Source: Clostridium zeae
Lineage (GTDB): Bacteria > Bacillota > Clostridia > Clostridiales > Clostridiaceae
Reading direction: 5' to 3'
Assembly (NCBI RefSeq): GCF_017312485.1
Contig: NZ_BMBA01000003.1
Location: 316,921-380,920, forward strand
Length of the DNA: 64,000 nt
Shown: piece by piece, positions 34,814-44,773 of the stretch
How positions within the stretch are numbered: position 1 is the first letter of the stretch
How the letters are laid out: the number at the start of each line of letters is the position of its first letter
The notes under the pieces: model-generated
Told to the model about the DNA's origin: nothing
Seen by the model: the letters and a program-made list of their open reading frames with translations, nothing else
Database searches by the model: none
Program-made: the position numbers and the translations under genes

Positions 34814-36268
34814 TTATTTACTCTTTAGTTCTACTAATTTTATATCATTAGTAGTTATATCTCTGTAGGTTAAGTATCTATCGCATATATTCACATCTGT
34901 AACACCTTTTGCATCTACTATTTTTTTCTTTGATGAATCAACCTCATCAATTACATATATGCCTTCATTATTAGAGTAATATATTTTATTATCTGCTATA
35001 TTAACACATATAATGTCTTTCTCTAATACTTTATCCTCCTTAGTATCTATATCTTTCATGTGTAGTTCTCCTGTCGGATGACTAAAATAGTTATAATTTA
35101 TATCTTTATCATTTAACATAAAACTATACTCGTATTTTTGAGTGACTTGAGAGTACTTAGGTATCATTTTATCTTGCGGATTTTTTATTAATATTTCTCC
35201 AGTATTTAGATTTCTTGATTTTAAATAATCATAATCTATATTTGAGCTTTTATCACTTACAATTTCATATTGAAAATATTTTTCTGTTGAACTATCTGGA
35301 TAATACTCTTTATAAAAAATCTCTTTATTATTTACATCAAGTATATCTGCATATTTTCCTTGAGATAAAACTTTGTAATTCTCTCCATTAGTATTTACTC
35401 TAAAAACTTCAGTGTAATACTCTGAGTTTACATATCCCGTTAATTTTGTTCCTATTATAGTATCATCAATCACCCTAAGATTATAAAATGTAGTTATAAG
35501 ATTTTTTTCTTCTTTTACATCAGTCAATTTTTTCTTATCTGTTCCATCTAGATTCATCTTATATAGATTGTTATTATCTTCTCCATCTACAAAATAAATA
35601 GTTTTATCTTTTTGAACCATATTAGATTTATTATTTATGTTCCCTTCTGTATTACCTGTAAACTTTACTATGTCTAACTTACACTCTACAGGTTTATTGA
35701 TCAGCTCTAGATTTCCGCCTAATATATATGTTCCTGCTGTGTCAGTAGTAAGAGGTTTAGCGAACCATTTTACTTTAAATTCTACTTCTTTTTTATCTAT
35801 GGTAAGCGCCTTTACTGCATCTGGCATTACTAGACTTTGGCCTTCGTAAATTTTTATACTCTCTTTATTAAATTTTAATGAATTTATTATCTCATCTAAA
35901 CGTGACTTATAAGCTTCTTTATCATTTGTCTTTTCTATACTATCTTTTAATAAAGTTATTGCTCCTATAATATCTGCTTTACCTTCTAATGCTTGTGATT
36001 TCATTAGTATAGCTTTATTATCTTTATCTGATATCTTAAGGACCTTATCGCAATAAGTTATAGTATCCTGATATTTTTTTGAGTTCATAGTTATTTCCGC
36101 TCTCTTAATGTAGTAAAAAGTCTTTATCTTATTTAAGTTTATAACTATTGAAATTACTAATACCAATACTACTAAGATAGAAATCAACGTAATTATCGGC
36201 CTTTTTAAACTCTTTTTGTTTTCTATCTTTTCCGCTTCTGCATCATTACTTGATTCATCCATCTTCAT
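34814..36268 (-). CDS. Membrane-anchored TPR plus DUF5050-like propeller protein
   Basis: A 484-residue protein with a 30-residue cytoplasmic N-terminus, one membrane segment (about 27-47) and a large outside part. Residues 50-115 look like tetratricopeptide helices (YCDKVLKISDKDNKAILMKS). From about 205 come repeated beta-strand units such as DGEDNNNLYKMNLDGTDKKK, NGENYKVLS and GEILIKNPQDK, typical of DUF5050 and similar propellers. Ligand unknown. GGAGGGAG precedes the ATG. It follows glmM, separated by a terminator. Confidence 0.78.
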   Translation of the reverse strand: MKMDESSNDAEAEKIENKKSLKRPIITLISILVVLVLVISIVINLNKIKTFYYIKRAEITMNSKKYQDTITYCDKVLKISDKDNKAILMKSQALEGKADIIGAITLLKDSIEKTNDKEAYKSRLDEIINSLKFNKESIKIYEGQSLVMPDAVKALTIDKKEVEFKVKWFAKPLTTDTAGTYILGGNLELINKPVECKLDIVKFTGNTEGNINNKSNMVQKDKTIYFVDGEDNNNLYKMNLDGTDKKKLTDVKEEKNLITTFYNLRVIDDTIIGTKLTGYVNSEYYTEVFRVNTNGENYKVLSQGKYADILDVNNKEIFYKEYYPDSSTEKYFQYEIVSDKSSNIDYDYLKSRNLNTGEILIKNPQDKMIPKYSQVTQKYEYSFMLNDKDINYNYFSHPTGELHMKDIDTKEDKVLEKDIICVNIADNKIYYSNNEGIYVIDEVDSSKKKIVDAKGVTDVNICDRYLTYRDITTNDIKLVELKSK

Positions 36269-36440
36269 TAAACTCCCTCCAAAAAAGCTTTCTTATTATT
36301 ATATTTTTGCTAAGGCTTGGTTATTACTGAATAAGAATCATAACTTGTTTTTATAAACTTTAAGTAACAAAATTCTCTAACTTTAATACAATATTATTAA
36401 GATACTTTAGAAGGGATTGCTGTATAAAAAAGAACATAAT

Positions 36441-36472
36441 AAAAAAGTCGCTGAATCTTCAGCGACTTTTTT
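36441..36472 (-). terminator. Terminator of glmM
   Basis: AAAAAAGTCGCTGAA and TTCAGCGACTTTTTT are perfect complements over 2 nt; U-tracts on both strands. Confidence 0.9.
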
Positions 36473-36492
36473 AACGTATCTACCTTTTCATA

Positions 36493-37842
36493 TTAATTAT
36501 TAGCTTTTTGCTCAATTAATTTAGCTAAATCATGAGCCATTTTATCTATTTCTTCTTGATTTTCTCCCTCGAGCATAACCCTTACTAACGGTTCTGTACC
36601 AGAAGGTCTTATAAGAACTCTTCCAACTCCATGAAGTGCTTCTTCTATTTTCTTTATTTCATTCTTTATTTCTTCATCTTCTTCATGTATATTCTTTTTT
36701 TCGTTTGGAATCTTTGCATTGGCAAGAACCTGTGGTAATTCATGCATTATAGATGCTAGTTCACTTAAAGTTTTACCGCTTTTCTTTATTATTGAAGCCA
36801 TTTGAAGAGCTGTAACTAGACCATCACCTGTAGTATTGAAATCTAAGAATATAATATGACCAGATTGTTCACCACCTAATACATATCCATCCTTAACCAT
36901 TTCCTCAAGAACATATCTATCTCCAACTTTAGTATCTATTGTCTTTATTCCTTCTCTTTCACAAGCTAACTTAAGCCCTAAGTTACTCATTACAGTGACT
37001 ACTAAAGTATCATCTTTCAATCTTCCTAGTTCTTTCAAATGCTTTGCACAAAGTGTCATTGCGAAGTCTCCGTTGATAAGCTTTCCTTTTTCATCAACAG
37101 CAAGACATCTATCAGCATCACCATCAAATGCAAAACCAACATCACAACCTTTTTTTATTACATAATCCATTAGCTCTTCTGGATGAGTTGAACCGCAGTT
37201 TTCATTTATGTTAGTTCCATCTGGATTATCATTTATAACAAATACGTCTGCTCCAAGATCTCTAAAAGCTTGAACAGCAGCAGAATAACATGCACCATTA
37301 GCACAATCTAAAGCAACTCTAAGTCCTTCTAAGTCAAAAGCTATTGTTTGCTTTGCAAATTCTATATAATCTTCTAATGCTCCAACTTCTCTTCTCTTTC
37401 TTCCTACATTTTCTCCTGTAGGACTTGGCACACCTTCAAAATTACTTTCTATAACTCTCTGTATTTCATCCTCTAGCTCATCTTGAAGTTTATACCCTTT
37501 ATTGTCAAAAAACTTAATTCCATTATATTCTACTGGATTATGGGATGCTGATATCATTATTCCAGCATCAGCTCCGTACTCTCTTGTTAAATAAGCTATT
37601 GCTGGAGTAGGTACAACTCCTAATGCTACTGCTTCTGCACCAACTGATAATATACCTGCAACTAAAGCTGATTCAAGCATATCACAAGATATTCTTGTAT
37701 CTTTTCCAACTAATATCTTAGGTTTATGGGTTCCTTCTGTTAATACATACGCCCCAGCTCTTCCTAAGTTATAAGCTGTAAGTGCAGTAAGCTCAGTATT
37801 AGCAATACCTCTAACTCCATCAGTTCCAAACATTCTTCCCAT
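36493..37842 (-). CDS. glmM: Phosphoglucosamine mutase GlmM
   Basis: A 449-residue alpha-D-phosphohexomutase that converts glucosamine-6-phosphate to glucosamine-1-phosphate for peptidoglycan precursors. [15 protein letters not shown] at the start, phospho-Ser in [15 protein letters not shown], magnesium loop [10 protein letters not shown], sugar loop GGEQSGHI and phosphate-binding [12 protein letters not shown]. Length is standard. In many Firmicutes glmM is co-transcribed with cdaA-cdaR; here those genes are about 16 kb away, and glmM has its own promoter (38073-38101) and terminator. Confidence 0.97.
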   Translation of the reverse strand: MGRMFGTDGVRGIANTELTALTAYNLGRAGAYVLTEGTHKPKILVGKDTRISCDMLESALVAGILSVGAEAVALGVVPTPAIAYLTREYGADAGIMISASHNPVEYNGIKFFDNKGYKLQDELEDEIQRVIESNFEGVPSPTGENVGRKRREVGALEDYIEFAKQTIAFDLEGLRVALDCANGACYSAAVQAFRDLGADVFVINDNPDGTNINENCGSTHPEELMDYVIKKGCDVGFAFDGDADRCLAVDEKGKLINGDFAMTLCAKHLKELGRLKDDTLVVTVMSNLGLKLACEREGIKTIDTKVGDRYVLEEMVKDGYVLGGEQSGHIIFLDFNTTGDGLVTALQMASIIKKSGKTLSELASIMHELPQVLANAKIPNEKKNIHEEDEEIKNEIKKIEEALHGVGRVLIRPSGTEPLVRVMLEGENQEEIDKMAHDLAKLIEQKANN

Positions 37843-38072
37843 ATAATATATACCTCACCTTTGCATTTTTACTTTTTTGTACAGATGATTACTTTCATCC
37901 TTAAATTTATATTTTCAAACCTTTTCACAAGAAACCGTGAGAATCTTGAAAATAATTTTTTACATTAAAGCAATTCATCTTTATATATGACTTATTTTAT
38001 CAAATTAAATCTTTACTTAAAACATATAAATGTTTAATTTGACAAACAGACTATAAATAGCCTCTAGTGTAT

Positions 38073-38101
38073 ATTATATGAATGTTGATGCAATTAATCA
38101 A
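38073..38101 (-). promoter_or_regulatory. Candidate sigma-A promoter of glmM
   Basis: On the minus strand TTGATT, 17 bases, TATAAT (38078-38073). It predicts a leader of about 225 nt (37843-38066) in which I recognise no known riboswitch. Confidence 0.5.
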
Positions 38102-38167
38102 CAACGAAGAAATTACAATACCTTTAATTTTTAAATAAAATTCGATATAAACTTTTTATTTCTCCCT

Positions 38168-38992
38168 TTAATATCCAGATAGTCCTCTATCTCTACATTT
38201 TCCCTCAACCTTCATGAAGATAAAATATCCAATCCAAAGCAATGCGATCATGAATCCACATAGTATTACAAATTGCAGTCTAAGGTCAATTATAGACTTT
38301 TGTCCTACAAGTATTGATCTAACGCTATCATTGAGATATGTTAATGGAATAGCAAATGCTATTGGTAATAAATACTTTGGAAATATCTGAATAGGAAAAT
38401 ATCCTCCCGAAAACCCAGATAAAAGTGAATTTGATATATCTACTACAGTATTAGCATTTTTTATTATCAAAACTAAGCTTGCCATAATTAAACCTAGTCC
38501 AATTAATGCTATAATTCCTGGACACATATATAAAAGTGCTTTTATAATATTACCATTTATATTAAACCCAAATAAAAAGTGACAAACTATACCAGTAACA
38601 ACTATTTCAACAGTACATCTTAAAAATTCAAATATAGAACTGGACACTACTAGTATTGCTCTATTAACAGGAGCAGTCCAATTAGATTCCAATACCCCAT
38701 CCATCATCTCATCTTTCATGGAAAAACCAACACTCCACATCGCGGCTCCACTATAAGCCGAAATCATAAAACCAATTACTAAAAATCCCATGTAATCAGA
38801 ACTTCCAGTATAGGCCTGAAATCCACTTAAGCTATTTCCCTGAGAAAACACTTTAGACATAAAATAAAACGGACTTAACCATATTATTGGATCTACTATA
38901 AAGAAAAATATATTCAGTGGATACCTAAAATATATTTTAGCTTTCATTATAAAGCGTGCTCTTATAACTCTCATAACTTTTTTCAGCTCCAA
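38168..38992 (-). CDS. ABC-2 type exporter permease
   Basis: A 274-residue permease with about six membrane segments, conserved ABC-2 features (ESNWTAPVNRAILVVSSSIF, then FSGGYFPIQIFPKYLLPIAF and PLTYLNDSVRSIL). It is the last of three genes encoding an ATPase and two permeases. The start is TTG behind GGAGGTG. The export substrate (drug, lipid or peptide) cannot be told. Confidence 0.88.
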   Translation of the reverse strand: MELKKVMRVIRARFIMKAKIYFRYPLNIFFFIVDPIIWLSPFYFMSKVFSQGNSLSGFQAYTGSSDYMGFLVIGFMISAYSGAAMWSVGFSMKDEMMDGVLESNWTAPVNRAILVVSSSIFEFLRCTVEIVVTGIVCHFLFGFNINGNIIKALLYMCPGIIALIGLGLIMASLVLIIKNANTVVDISNSLLSGFSGGYFPIQIFPKYLLPIAFAIPLTYLNDSVRSILVGQKSIIDLRLQFVILCGFMIALLWIGYFIFMKVEGKCRDRGLSGY

Positions 38993-39004
38993 ATCAGCAC
39001 CTCC

Positions 39005-39829
39005 CTAAAATCTTTCTAAAGATCCTTCCATTTTTACTTTTCTTTCTACTAAAACAAAAACTAATCTTCCTATTATAAGATATATCAAACTTACTATTAG
39101 ACATGTTATTATCTGACTAAATGCTGATTCTATCCCTTCACCTTCAACCATTACTTTTCTAGCAGCTTCAATGCCATAAGTAAACGGAAAAGCTTTAGAT
39201 AAAGCTTGCATCCATCCAGGCATGACACTAATAGGAAAAGAGATTCCGCATAATATCATAACTAATCCTCTTACTAGTTGTACTGCTATATTGGCATCCT
39301 TAAGCCAAAGCACAAGACTTGCAAATATCATTCCAAATCCAATTACACCTGGAATCATAACAATAAATATTGCCATCCATTCTAATAAATTTCCTGAAAA
39401 ACTCATTCTATAAATAAAGGTATACTCAACCATACTCACAAATATATAAGTAAATCCTATAAATATATTTACTAAGGCTCCCCCAAATAATATATCAATC
39501 TTTTTTATTGGACAAAGCCATAAAGACTCTAGAGTTCCTCTTCTCTGCTCTTGTCTTAAAAAGGTTCCGAAAGTCCACATCATAGTGTTTACCCACATGT
39601 ATACCATAACCCCAACCGCTATAAAAGCAGTGTAATTAGTAGTTCCTGCTATCTCTTTAAAGGTGTTAAGTCCTCCTTGGTCTGGTCCTGCAAGACCAAC
39701 TGCACTTAATATATATATTATCGGGAACATAAGGGGCCATATTATAAGCCCAGGTATCCAGTCTTTATACCTTGTGACCTCTGTAAACTCTTTTCTGCCT
39801 ACAGCAAGAATAGTTCGTATTCTATTCAT
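39005..39829 (-). CDS. ABC-2 type exporter permease
   Basis: A 274-residue permease, about six membrane segments, with RRGTLESLWLCPIKKIDILF and SFPISVMPGWMQALSKAFPF. It pairs with the 38168 gene as the second half of the transport channel. I start it at the ATG at 39829, which has AGGGGTGA 4-10 bases upstream and lies 10 bases after the ATPase stop; the longer reading to 39880 would run into the ATPase gene. Confidence 0.88.
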   Translation of the reverse strand: MNRIRTILAVGRKEFTEVTRYKDWIPGLIIWPLMFPIIYILSAVGLAGPDQGGLNTFKEIAGTTNYTAFIAVGVMVYMWVNTMMWTFGTFLRQEQRRGTLESLWLCPIKKIDILFGGALVNIFIGFTYIFVSMVEYTFIYRMSFSGNLLEWMAIFIVMIPGVIGFGMIFASLVLWLKDANIAVQLVRGLVMILCGISFPISVMPGWMQALSKAFPFTYGIEAARKVMVEGEGIESAFSQIITCLIVSLIYLIIGRLVFVLVERKVKMEGSLERF

Positions 39830-39839
39830 AATCTCACCC

Positions 39840-40838
39840 CTAATCCCTAAGTTTCTTTCCCGTAAGGTGTATAAATACATCTTCTAAGGATGGTATAACA
39901 ACATTCATGCTTTTTATTGATATCTTATTTCTTCCAAGAAAATCTATTATCTCTTGAACTATATTTTCTTTTTCATCATGATGTATTAATAGTTCATAAC
40001 TATTTCTTTCTTCCATGTAACTTACAGTTACATTTTTTATATTTTCTAATTTCTTAAGTTTGGTAGTTATTTCATCAGAAATACTATTTACTTCTATCTT
40101 TATACTTCTCACATCACTTATAGTCTTCTTTAGATTATCAGGTGTATCTAAAGTTATTATTTTTCCTCCATCAACTATAGCAATCCTATCACATAGAAAA
40201 TCAGCTTCTTCCATATAGTGTGTTGTCAAAAGTATAGTCTTACCTTCACTTTTAAGAGATGTTATTATCTCTCTCAAATTTAATGCTGATTGAGGATCTA
40301 ATCCTAAAGTTGGTTCATCAAGTAAAACCACAGGGGCATCAGGAATTAGTGCTTTACCAAGTGCTACCTTTTGTTTCATACCAGTTGAAAATTTTTCTAC
40401 TGTTTCATCTGCTTTTTCGATTATATCTAACTTTTTTAATATTCTTTCCGCTCTTATTTTAGCTTCTTTTTTAGAAAATCCATATAAGGATGCAAAGTAT
40501 TCTAAGTTTTCTCTTGCTGTAAGCTTCCAATAAATACTCCTATCTCCTGCTAGTACTGTACCTATCTGACTTAATGCTTTAGAAGAGTCTTTTTCCACAT
40601 CCAGTCCATTTACTAGCACTCTTCCAGACGTAGGTCTTAGAAGTCCTGTAATCATTTTTATAGTTGTAGTTTTTCCTGCTCCATTAGGACCTAACAGCCC
40701 AAATATCTCACCTTTATATATATCAAAAGATACACCTTCAACAGCTATAAATTCTTTCTTCTCAATAACCTTCAAAAATTTCTTTTTTATCGATATAAAA
40801 ACCTTTCTTACATTCTCAACTTGAACCACTTTTTGCAT
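39840..40838 (-). CDS. ABC exporter ATP-binding protein
   Basis: A 332-residue DrrA/CcmA-type ATPase: Walker A LLGPNGAGKTTTIKM, Q-loop GTVLAGDRSIYWKLTARENL, signature FSTGMKQKVALGKAL, Walker B VVLLDEPTLGLDP, switch LLTTHYMEEADFLCD and a C-terminal dimerisation region of about 90 residues. It energises the two permeases that follow. Co-transcribed; the ribosome binding site is somewhat distant (AGGAAGG, about 12 bases). Confidence 0.93.
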   Translation of the reverse strand: MQKVVQVENVRKVFISIKKKFLKVIEKKEFIAVEGVSFDIYKGEIFGLLGPNGAGKTTTIKMITGLLRPTSGRVLVNGLDVEKDSSKALSQIGTVLAGDRSIYWKLTARENLEYFASLYGFSKKEAKIRAERILKKLDIIEKADETVEKFSTGMKQKVALGKALIPDAPVVLLDEPTLGLDPQSALNLREIITSLKSEGKTILLTTHYMEEADFLCDRIAIVDGGKIITLDTPDNLKKTISDVRSIKIEVNSISDEITTKLKKLENIKNVTVSYMEERNSYELLIHHDEKENIVQEIIDFLGRNKISIKSMNVVIPSLEDVFIHLTGKKLRD

Positions 40839-40960
40839 TTATTTACATCATCCTTCCTAAAAAAATAGTACCTTAGGCACCACTATTTATAGCTAATAGA
40901 AATTCTTATATTGTTTTCTTTTTGATTTTAAACTTTACCAATAAATTAAATTACTGAACC

Positions 40961-42259
40961 TTACATTATATCTTCTATAGTCTGCTTTTCTGGATCATAG
41001 TTAATAACCTTCTTCACTGATTTCATAAATGCAAAACATATAATAAAAAGAAGAGTTGCTCCAAAACTTCCGCATATAACTTGTTTTGCGCCTAATATTC
41101 CTCCAAGAACTCCACCTATAACCATGCCAATTGGGGAAAGTGCTTGAGTAAAGGTACCAATTAAAGCAAATACCTTTCCTCTCATATCTTGTGGGACAAT
41201 AAGTTGCGCTGCTGTATTTAATAAAGTGTTAAGTACAGCATTCAAGGCTCCTGCTATAAATAACAATATACAAATAGCATATATATTTTCAGTGATAGGT
41301 GCTATCATAACCATAGCCATGCTTATAATGCCGCTGCTTACAAAAACAACAAATTTATTTTTAGGTGCTATCTTTATTATCGATAAAGTCAGCATCCCGG
41401 AGATCATTCCTAGAGTAAATATCCCCATTGCAAGACCATATTTCTTTGCATCTAATCCTGGAGTGGAATTAAAATAAGGCATGAACAATACCAAACCTAC
41501 TTGTGCAAAAAAATTGATAACACATGCTAATATAATAATATTTCTTAAACCCTCAAATTTTATTGAAAACTTAAGTCCATCAACAAAATCTTCTTTAAAA
41601 TTAGATTTCTCTTTTTTATGAATAACTTTAGGAACCTTTAAGAATAACTCAAGAGAACCAGAGAAAAGATATGAAAACCCATTCAATAAGAACATTATAG
41701 GCGCTCCTAGAATTGAAAAAATTGCACCACCAGCCATTGTTCCTACTAAATTTGCTCCTGTGTTTGACATTTGATAACTAGAATTTGCCTGTAAAAGTCT
41801 TTCTTTAGGTACTAAATCAGGCAATACCGAACTTATACTAGGTCCAAAAAATGCTGAACATATCCCAAGTACTATCCCAGCAGTCATCACCATCCATACA
41901 GACCCTACACCTTTGTATATCGCAAAACCAACTGATACAATCGCTACCCCACGTATTAAATCAGCTAGTATAATAATCAACTTTCTATTTGCTCTATCTA
42001 CCCAAACACCTGCAAACGGTGATATTGCAATCCTTGGAATCATTGTAATTGCCATAATGGTCCCCATAAGAGCCGAAGATCCTGTAACAGCTAAAACCCA
42101 AAATCCTAATGCAATTTCATAAATAGCATCCCCAAAACATGATACAAGCTGCCCTTGCCATAATAAAAAGAAGTTTTTATTCCAAAGTTTTTCTGTGTTT
42201 TTAAAAACACCTTCATCAGTAGTATCGGAATATTGAATCTCTTTTATTTCTTCACTCAT
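40961..42259 (-). CDS. MFS transporter
   Basis: A 432-residue major facilitator with about twelve membrane segments and a cytoplasmic N-terminus. Landmarks: NFFLLWQGQLVSCFGDAIYE, GVWVDRANRKLII (motif A) and QLIVPQDMRGKVFALIGTFT, typical of the MFS_3/enterobactin-exporter and macrolide-efflux-like group. Probable drug or metabolite efflux; substrate unknown. AGGAG precedes the ATG. Same strand as the ABC exporter 120 bases downstream. Confidence 0.88.
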   Translation of the reverse strand: MSEEIKEIQYSDTTDEGVFKNTEKLWNKNFFLLWQGQLVSCFGDAIYEIALGFWVLAVTGSSALMGTIMAITMIPRIAISPFAGVWVDRANRKLIIILADLIRGVAIVSVGFAIYKGVGSVWMVMTAGIVLGICSAFFGPSISSVLPDLVPKERLLQANSSYQMSNTGANLVGTMAGGAIFSILGAPIMFLLNGFSYLFSGSLELFLKVPKVIHKKEKSNFKEDFVDGLKFSIKFEGLRNIIILACVINFFAQVGLVLFMPYFNSTPGLDAKKYGLAMGIFTLGMISGMLTLSIIKIAPKNKFVVFVSSGIISMAMVMIAPITENIYAICILLFIAGALNAVLNTLLNTAAQLIVPQDMRGKVFALIGTFTQALSPIGMVIGGVLGGILGAKQVICGSFGATLLFIICFAFMKSVKKVINYDPEKQTIEDIM

Positions 42260-42369
42260 ATTTATTTCTCCTATTTTATTTATACTTACATCTTAATAGT
42301 CATTGTTAGTCTATAAATGAAAAAGTATTTTTGAAATATCATTAATAAACCATCTATCACACTACTACC

Positions 42370-43161
42370 TTATAGCTTAATCTGATTCTTAACAATTGCT
42401 CCATCTAATATGGTAATGCTATCACTATATTCTACAGTATCTATTTCACATTTTTCTCCAATAGTTATGTTTTTTCCTCTTACAATGGAGGCTTTGGTTA
42501 CTTCAAGATAGATATTATCTCCTTCAATAGAATCACAAATTAATCTACTTTTACTAAAAGAAGCAAATCTTATAAAACTCATAACAAAGGAATCCTTGGA
42601 TCTGAGTCTAACTTCAATTTCCTTTCCTCCAATTTCATTAGTTTTACATTCTCCACCTGGATTTATTTCTATCTTTTCTGCATTAAGCATCTCACCAATA
42701 TTAAATGCACCATAGCAGGTGAAATGTTCTGCTTCACAATTACCACCTATTCTTACTCCACCAAATATCTTTATGCTATCACCTTTTAAGTTTCCGCCAA
42801 CTTTAGAATCTCCTGATATTTTTAACTGACCTACAGATAAGTCTCCACCTATCTTTGAATCTCCACTGACCTTCATCTCATCACTAGTTATATTACCATT
42901 AATAGACGAAGATCCTGATACTGAAAATAATGAACTTTTTACATCTCCTTTTATTGATGCATCTCCACTTATCTTAAACTCCTGGCATAGCACATCTCCA
43001 ACAACATTAGATGAACCTGAGCATTTAAAATCAACACAATCTAAATTACCATTAATCTCACCTGCACCACTAATCTTTACGGAATTAAACTTTCCTCCAC
43101 CAAACTTACCTGACCCTGATATCTTCAAATCTGATCTATCACTATAATAACTTCTCTCCAT
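42370..43161 (-). CDS. Bactofilin-like polymer-forming protein (second of a pair)
   Basis: A 263-residue right-handed beta-helix protein. Short repeats of about 10-17 residues run through it (ISGSGKFGGGKFNSVKISGA, VSGDSKIGGDL, ISGDSKVGGNL), the DUF583 pattern of bactofilins, which polymerise into membrane-linked filaments. It begins MERSYYSDRSDLKISGSG, nearly parallel to its upstream neighbour, so the two are tandem paralogues. Order YhbD-bactofilin-bactofilin matches B. subtilis yhbDEF, where YhbE and YhbF (BacE/BacF) are linked to flagellar assembly; equivalence is inferred. Confidence 0.85.
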   Translation of the reverse strand: MERSYYSDRSDLKISGSGKFGGGKFNSVKISGAGEINGNLDCVDFKCSGSSNVVGDVLCQEFKISGDASIKGDVKSSLFSVSGSSSINGNITSDEMKVSGDSKIGGDLSVGQLKISGDSKVGGNLKGDSIKIFGGVRIGGNCEAEHFTCYGAFNIGEMLNAEKIEINPGGECKTNEIGGKEIEVRLRSKDSFVMSFIRFASFSKSRLICDSIEGDNIYLEVTKASIVRGKNITIGEKCEIDTVEYSDSITILDGAIVKNQIKL

Positions 43162-43179
43162 TATTAAATTCCTCCTTTT

Positions 43180-43926
43180 CTATAATTGAACTTGCTCTAT
43201 AACTTTGCTGCTTGGATCAATAGATATTGTATTATGATATTCAACTCTTTGAATGGTACATTTTTTTCCTATAACTACATCAGTGCCTCTTACAATTCTA
43301 GCTGTAGTTGACTCTAAATATATATCGTCTCCTTCAATAACATTACAATCAAGTTCATCAAGAGAGTAATTAAATATAGCTTTTGTTATTTTAGATAGAA
43401 TTCCTACACTCCAATTTCCAAGCCTTACATTTATACTTCTTCCACCCATTTCTGAAACTTCACACTTACCACTAATTTCAACTGATATATTTTCACTATT
43501 AAGAAGACCACCAATCTTGAACGCTCCAGAACATTTAAAATCTTCAGCTTCACAATCTCCAACTATACTTGTAGCTCCTTGTATATCAATAGTTTCACTA
43601 CTAAGATTCCCACATACTTTTAAGCTTCCTTGTATATTACTTCTCTTACTATTTAAATTTCCACCTATCTTGCCTGCTCCACTTATGTTGCAAGCCTCAG
43701 CCTCTACATTTCCTGTACATTTAGTAGCTCCACTAACGTTATAAGTTACAGTCTTCACATTGCCTTCAAATTTTGCTGCACCAGCTGCCTCAAATTCAAC
43801 ACAATCTATATCTCCGTTAATCTTTGCTGCTCCACTAACCTGTACTCTATTAAATTTACCACCACCAGAGCTACCAGCTCCCGAAATTTCTAAATCTCCT
43901 CTATCTTCATAATATCTATCATTCAT
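43180..43926 (-). CDS. Bactofilin-like polymer-forming protein (first of a pair)
   Basis: A 248-residue beta-helix protein with repeats ISGAGSSGGGKFNRVQVSGA, VSGATKCTGNV, ISGAGKIGGNL and then a C-terminal region shared with the 42370 gene (EGDDIYLESTTARIVRG against EGDNIYLEVTKASIVRG). It lies 15 bases after the YhbD-like gene and 18 bases before its paralogue, each with AGGAGG-type sites, so the three are one operon. Confidence 0.85.
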   Translation of the reverse strand: MNDRYYEDRGDLEISGAGSSGGGKFNRVQVSGAAKINGDIDCVEFEAAGAAKFEGNVKTVTYNVSGATKCTGNVEAEACNISGAGKIGGNLNSKRSNIQGSLKVCGNLSSETIDIQGATSIVGDCEAEDFKCSGAFKIGGLLNSENISVEISGKCEVSEMGGRSINVRLGNWSVGILSKITKAIFNYSLDELDCNVIEGDDIYLESTTARIVRGTDVVIGKKCTIQRVEYHNTISIDPSSKVIEQVQL

Positions 43927-43941
43927 AATACCCTTAACCTC

Positions 43942-44559
43942 CTATACTAAATTAGTTATAACTTTTTCTGTAAAACCACTTAAATTAATTCTTTCTAAGA
44001 CTTTACCATCACCTAATATAATATTTGCTGAATCTGCTAGTATTCCTATTCCTACTCCCATCTTTCGAACAAATACAAGCTCAAAGTCTTTTTCTTTTAT
44101 ATTACTATAATTTTCTATTAATCCTTTTATTGTAAAATTAATTTCATCTAAATTCAAGTTACCTTGTTCCAACAAGTATTTGTATAATGCCAAGAAGACT
44201 ATGTCATCTACGCTCAATTCATCTTTTAGACTAAAGTTATTTTTGTACATATCTAGAACATGCTGTGTAACAATGTTTCCTTTTAATATATCTTCTATAT
44301 AAAATTTAGAGGATATAGAACTCCCTTGAAATCTTTCTGCTAGATCATCTAAGGAAACATCATCTTTCATCTCAACTATTCTATTTATTCTATCTAATAT
44401 TTTATCCTTAGGAAAATAGGTTTCTTGTCCTGTAAAAGAAGACTTCTTTATAAACCACTCCTCAGGTATTAAGTTTTTCCTTTTCCATCTATATAGCTGA
44501 CCATAAGATATGCCAGTAAGTTCTAATAACTCTTTTTTTGATATCAAATTTTCTTCCAT
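43942..44559 (-). CDS. yhbD: YhbD-family (DUF4004) protein with MerR-like helix-turn-helix
   Basis: A 205-residue protein whose N-terminus LISKKELLELTGISYGQLYR is a MerR-like DNA-binding motif, followed by KNLIPEEWF. The rest is helical with no known domain. The combination with two downstream bactofilin-like genes is the yhbDEF arrangement of bacilli. It may control the operon or act as a partner of the filaments; not established here. I start it at 44559 with AAGGAGG 7 bases upstream; the ATG at 44565 is too close to that site. Confidence 0.82.
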   Translation of the reverse strand: MEENLISKKELLELTGISYGQLYRWKRKNLIPEEWFIKKSSFTGQETYFPKDKILDRINRIVEMKDDVSLDDLAERFQGSSISSKFYIEDILKGNIVTQHVLDMYKNNFSLKDELSVDDIVFLALYKYLLEQGNLNLDEINFTIKGLIENYSNIKEKDFELVFVRKMGVGIGILADSANIILGDGKVLERINLSGFTEKVITNLV

Positions 44560-44628
44560 TTTCATTCCTCCTTGAATTCAGTATAACAAAACATTGTTAC
44601 GTTAGCAATACTTATTTTTAAAAAATGT

Positions 44629-44660
44629 AAAAGCCACCATCAAAAAAGATGGTGGCTTTT
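44629..44660 (-). terminator. Terminator of yerC
   Basis: AAAAGCCACCATC and GATGGTGGCTTTT are perfect complements over 6 nt, followed by T-rich sequence on the minus strand. Confidence 0.88.
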
Positions 44661-44773
44661 AACAAACCTACTTATATTATCTTGCTTGTATCTACATTTG
44701 ATAAGCGAAATATAAATTAGCAAGCGTTAAAATAACTGCAGGTATATGTAATTATTCGTAAAACATTGTTTTA

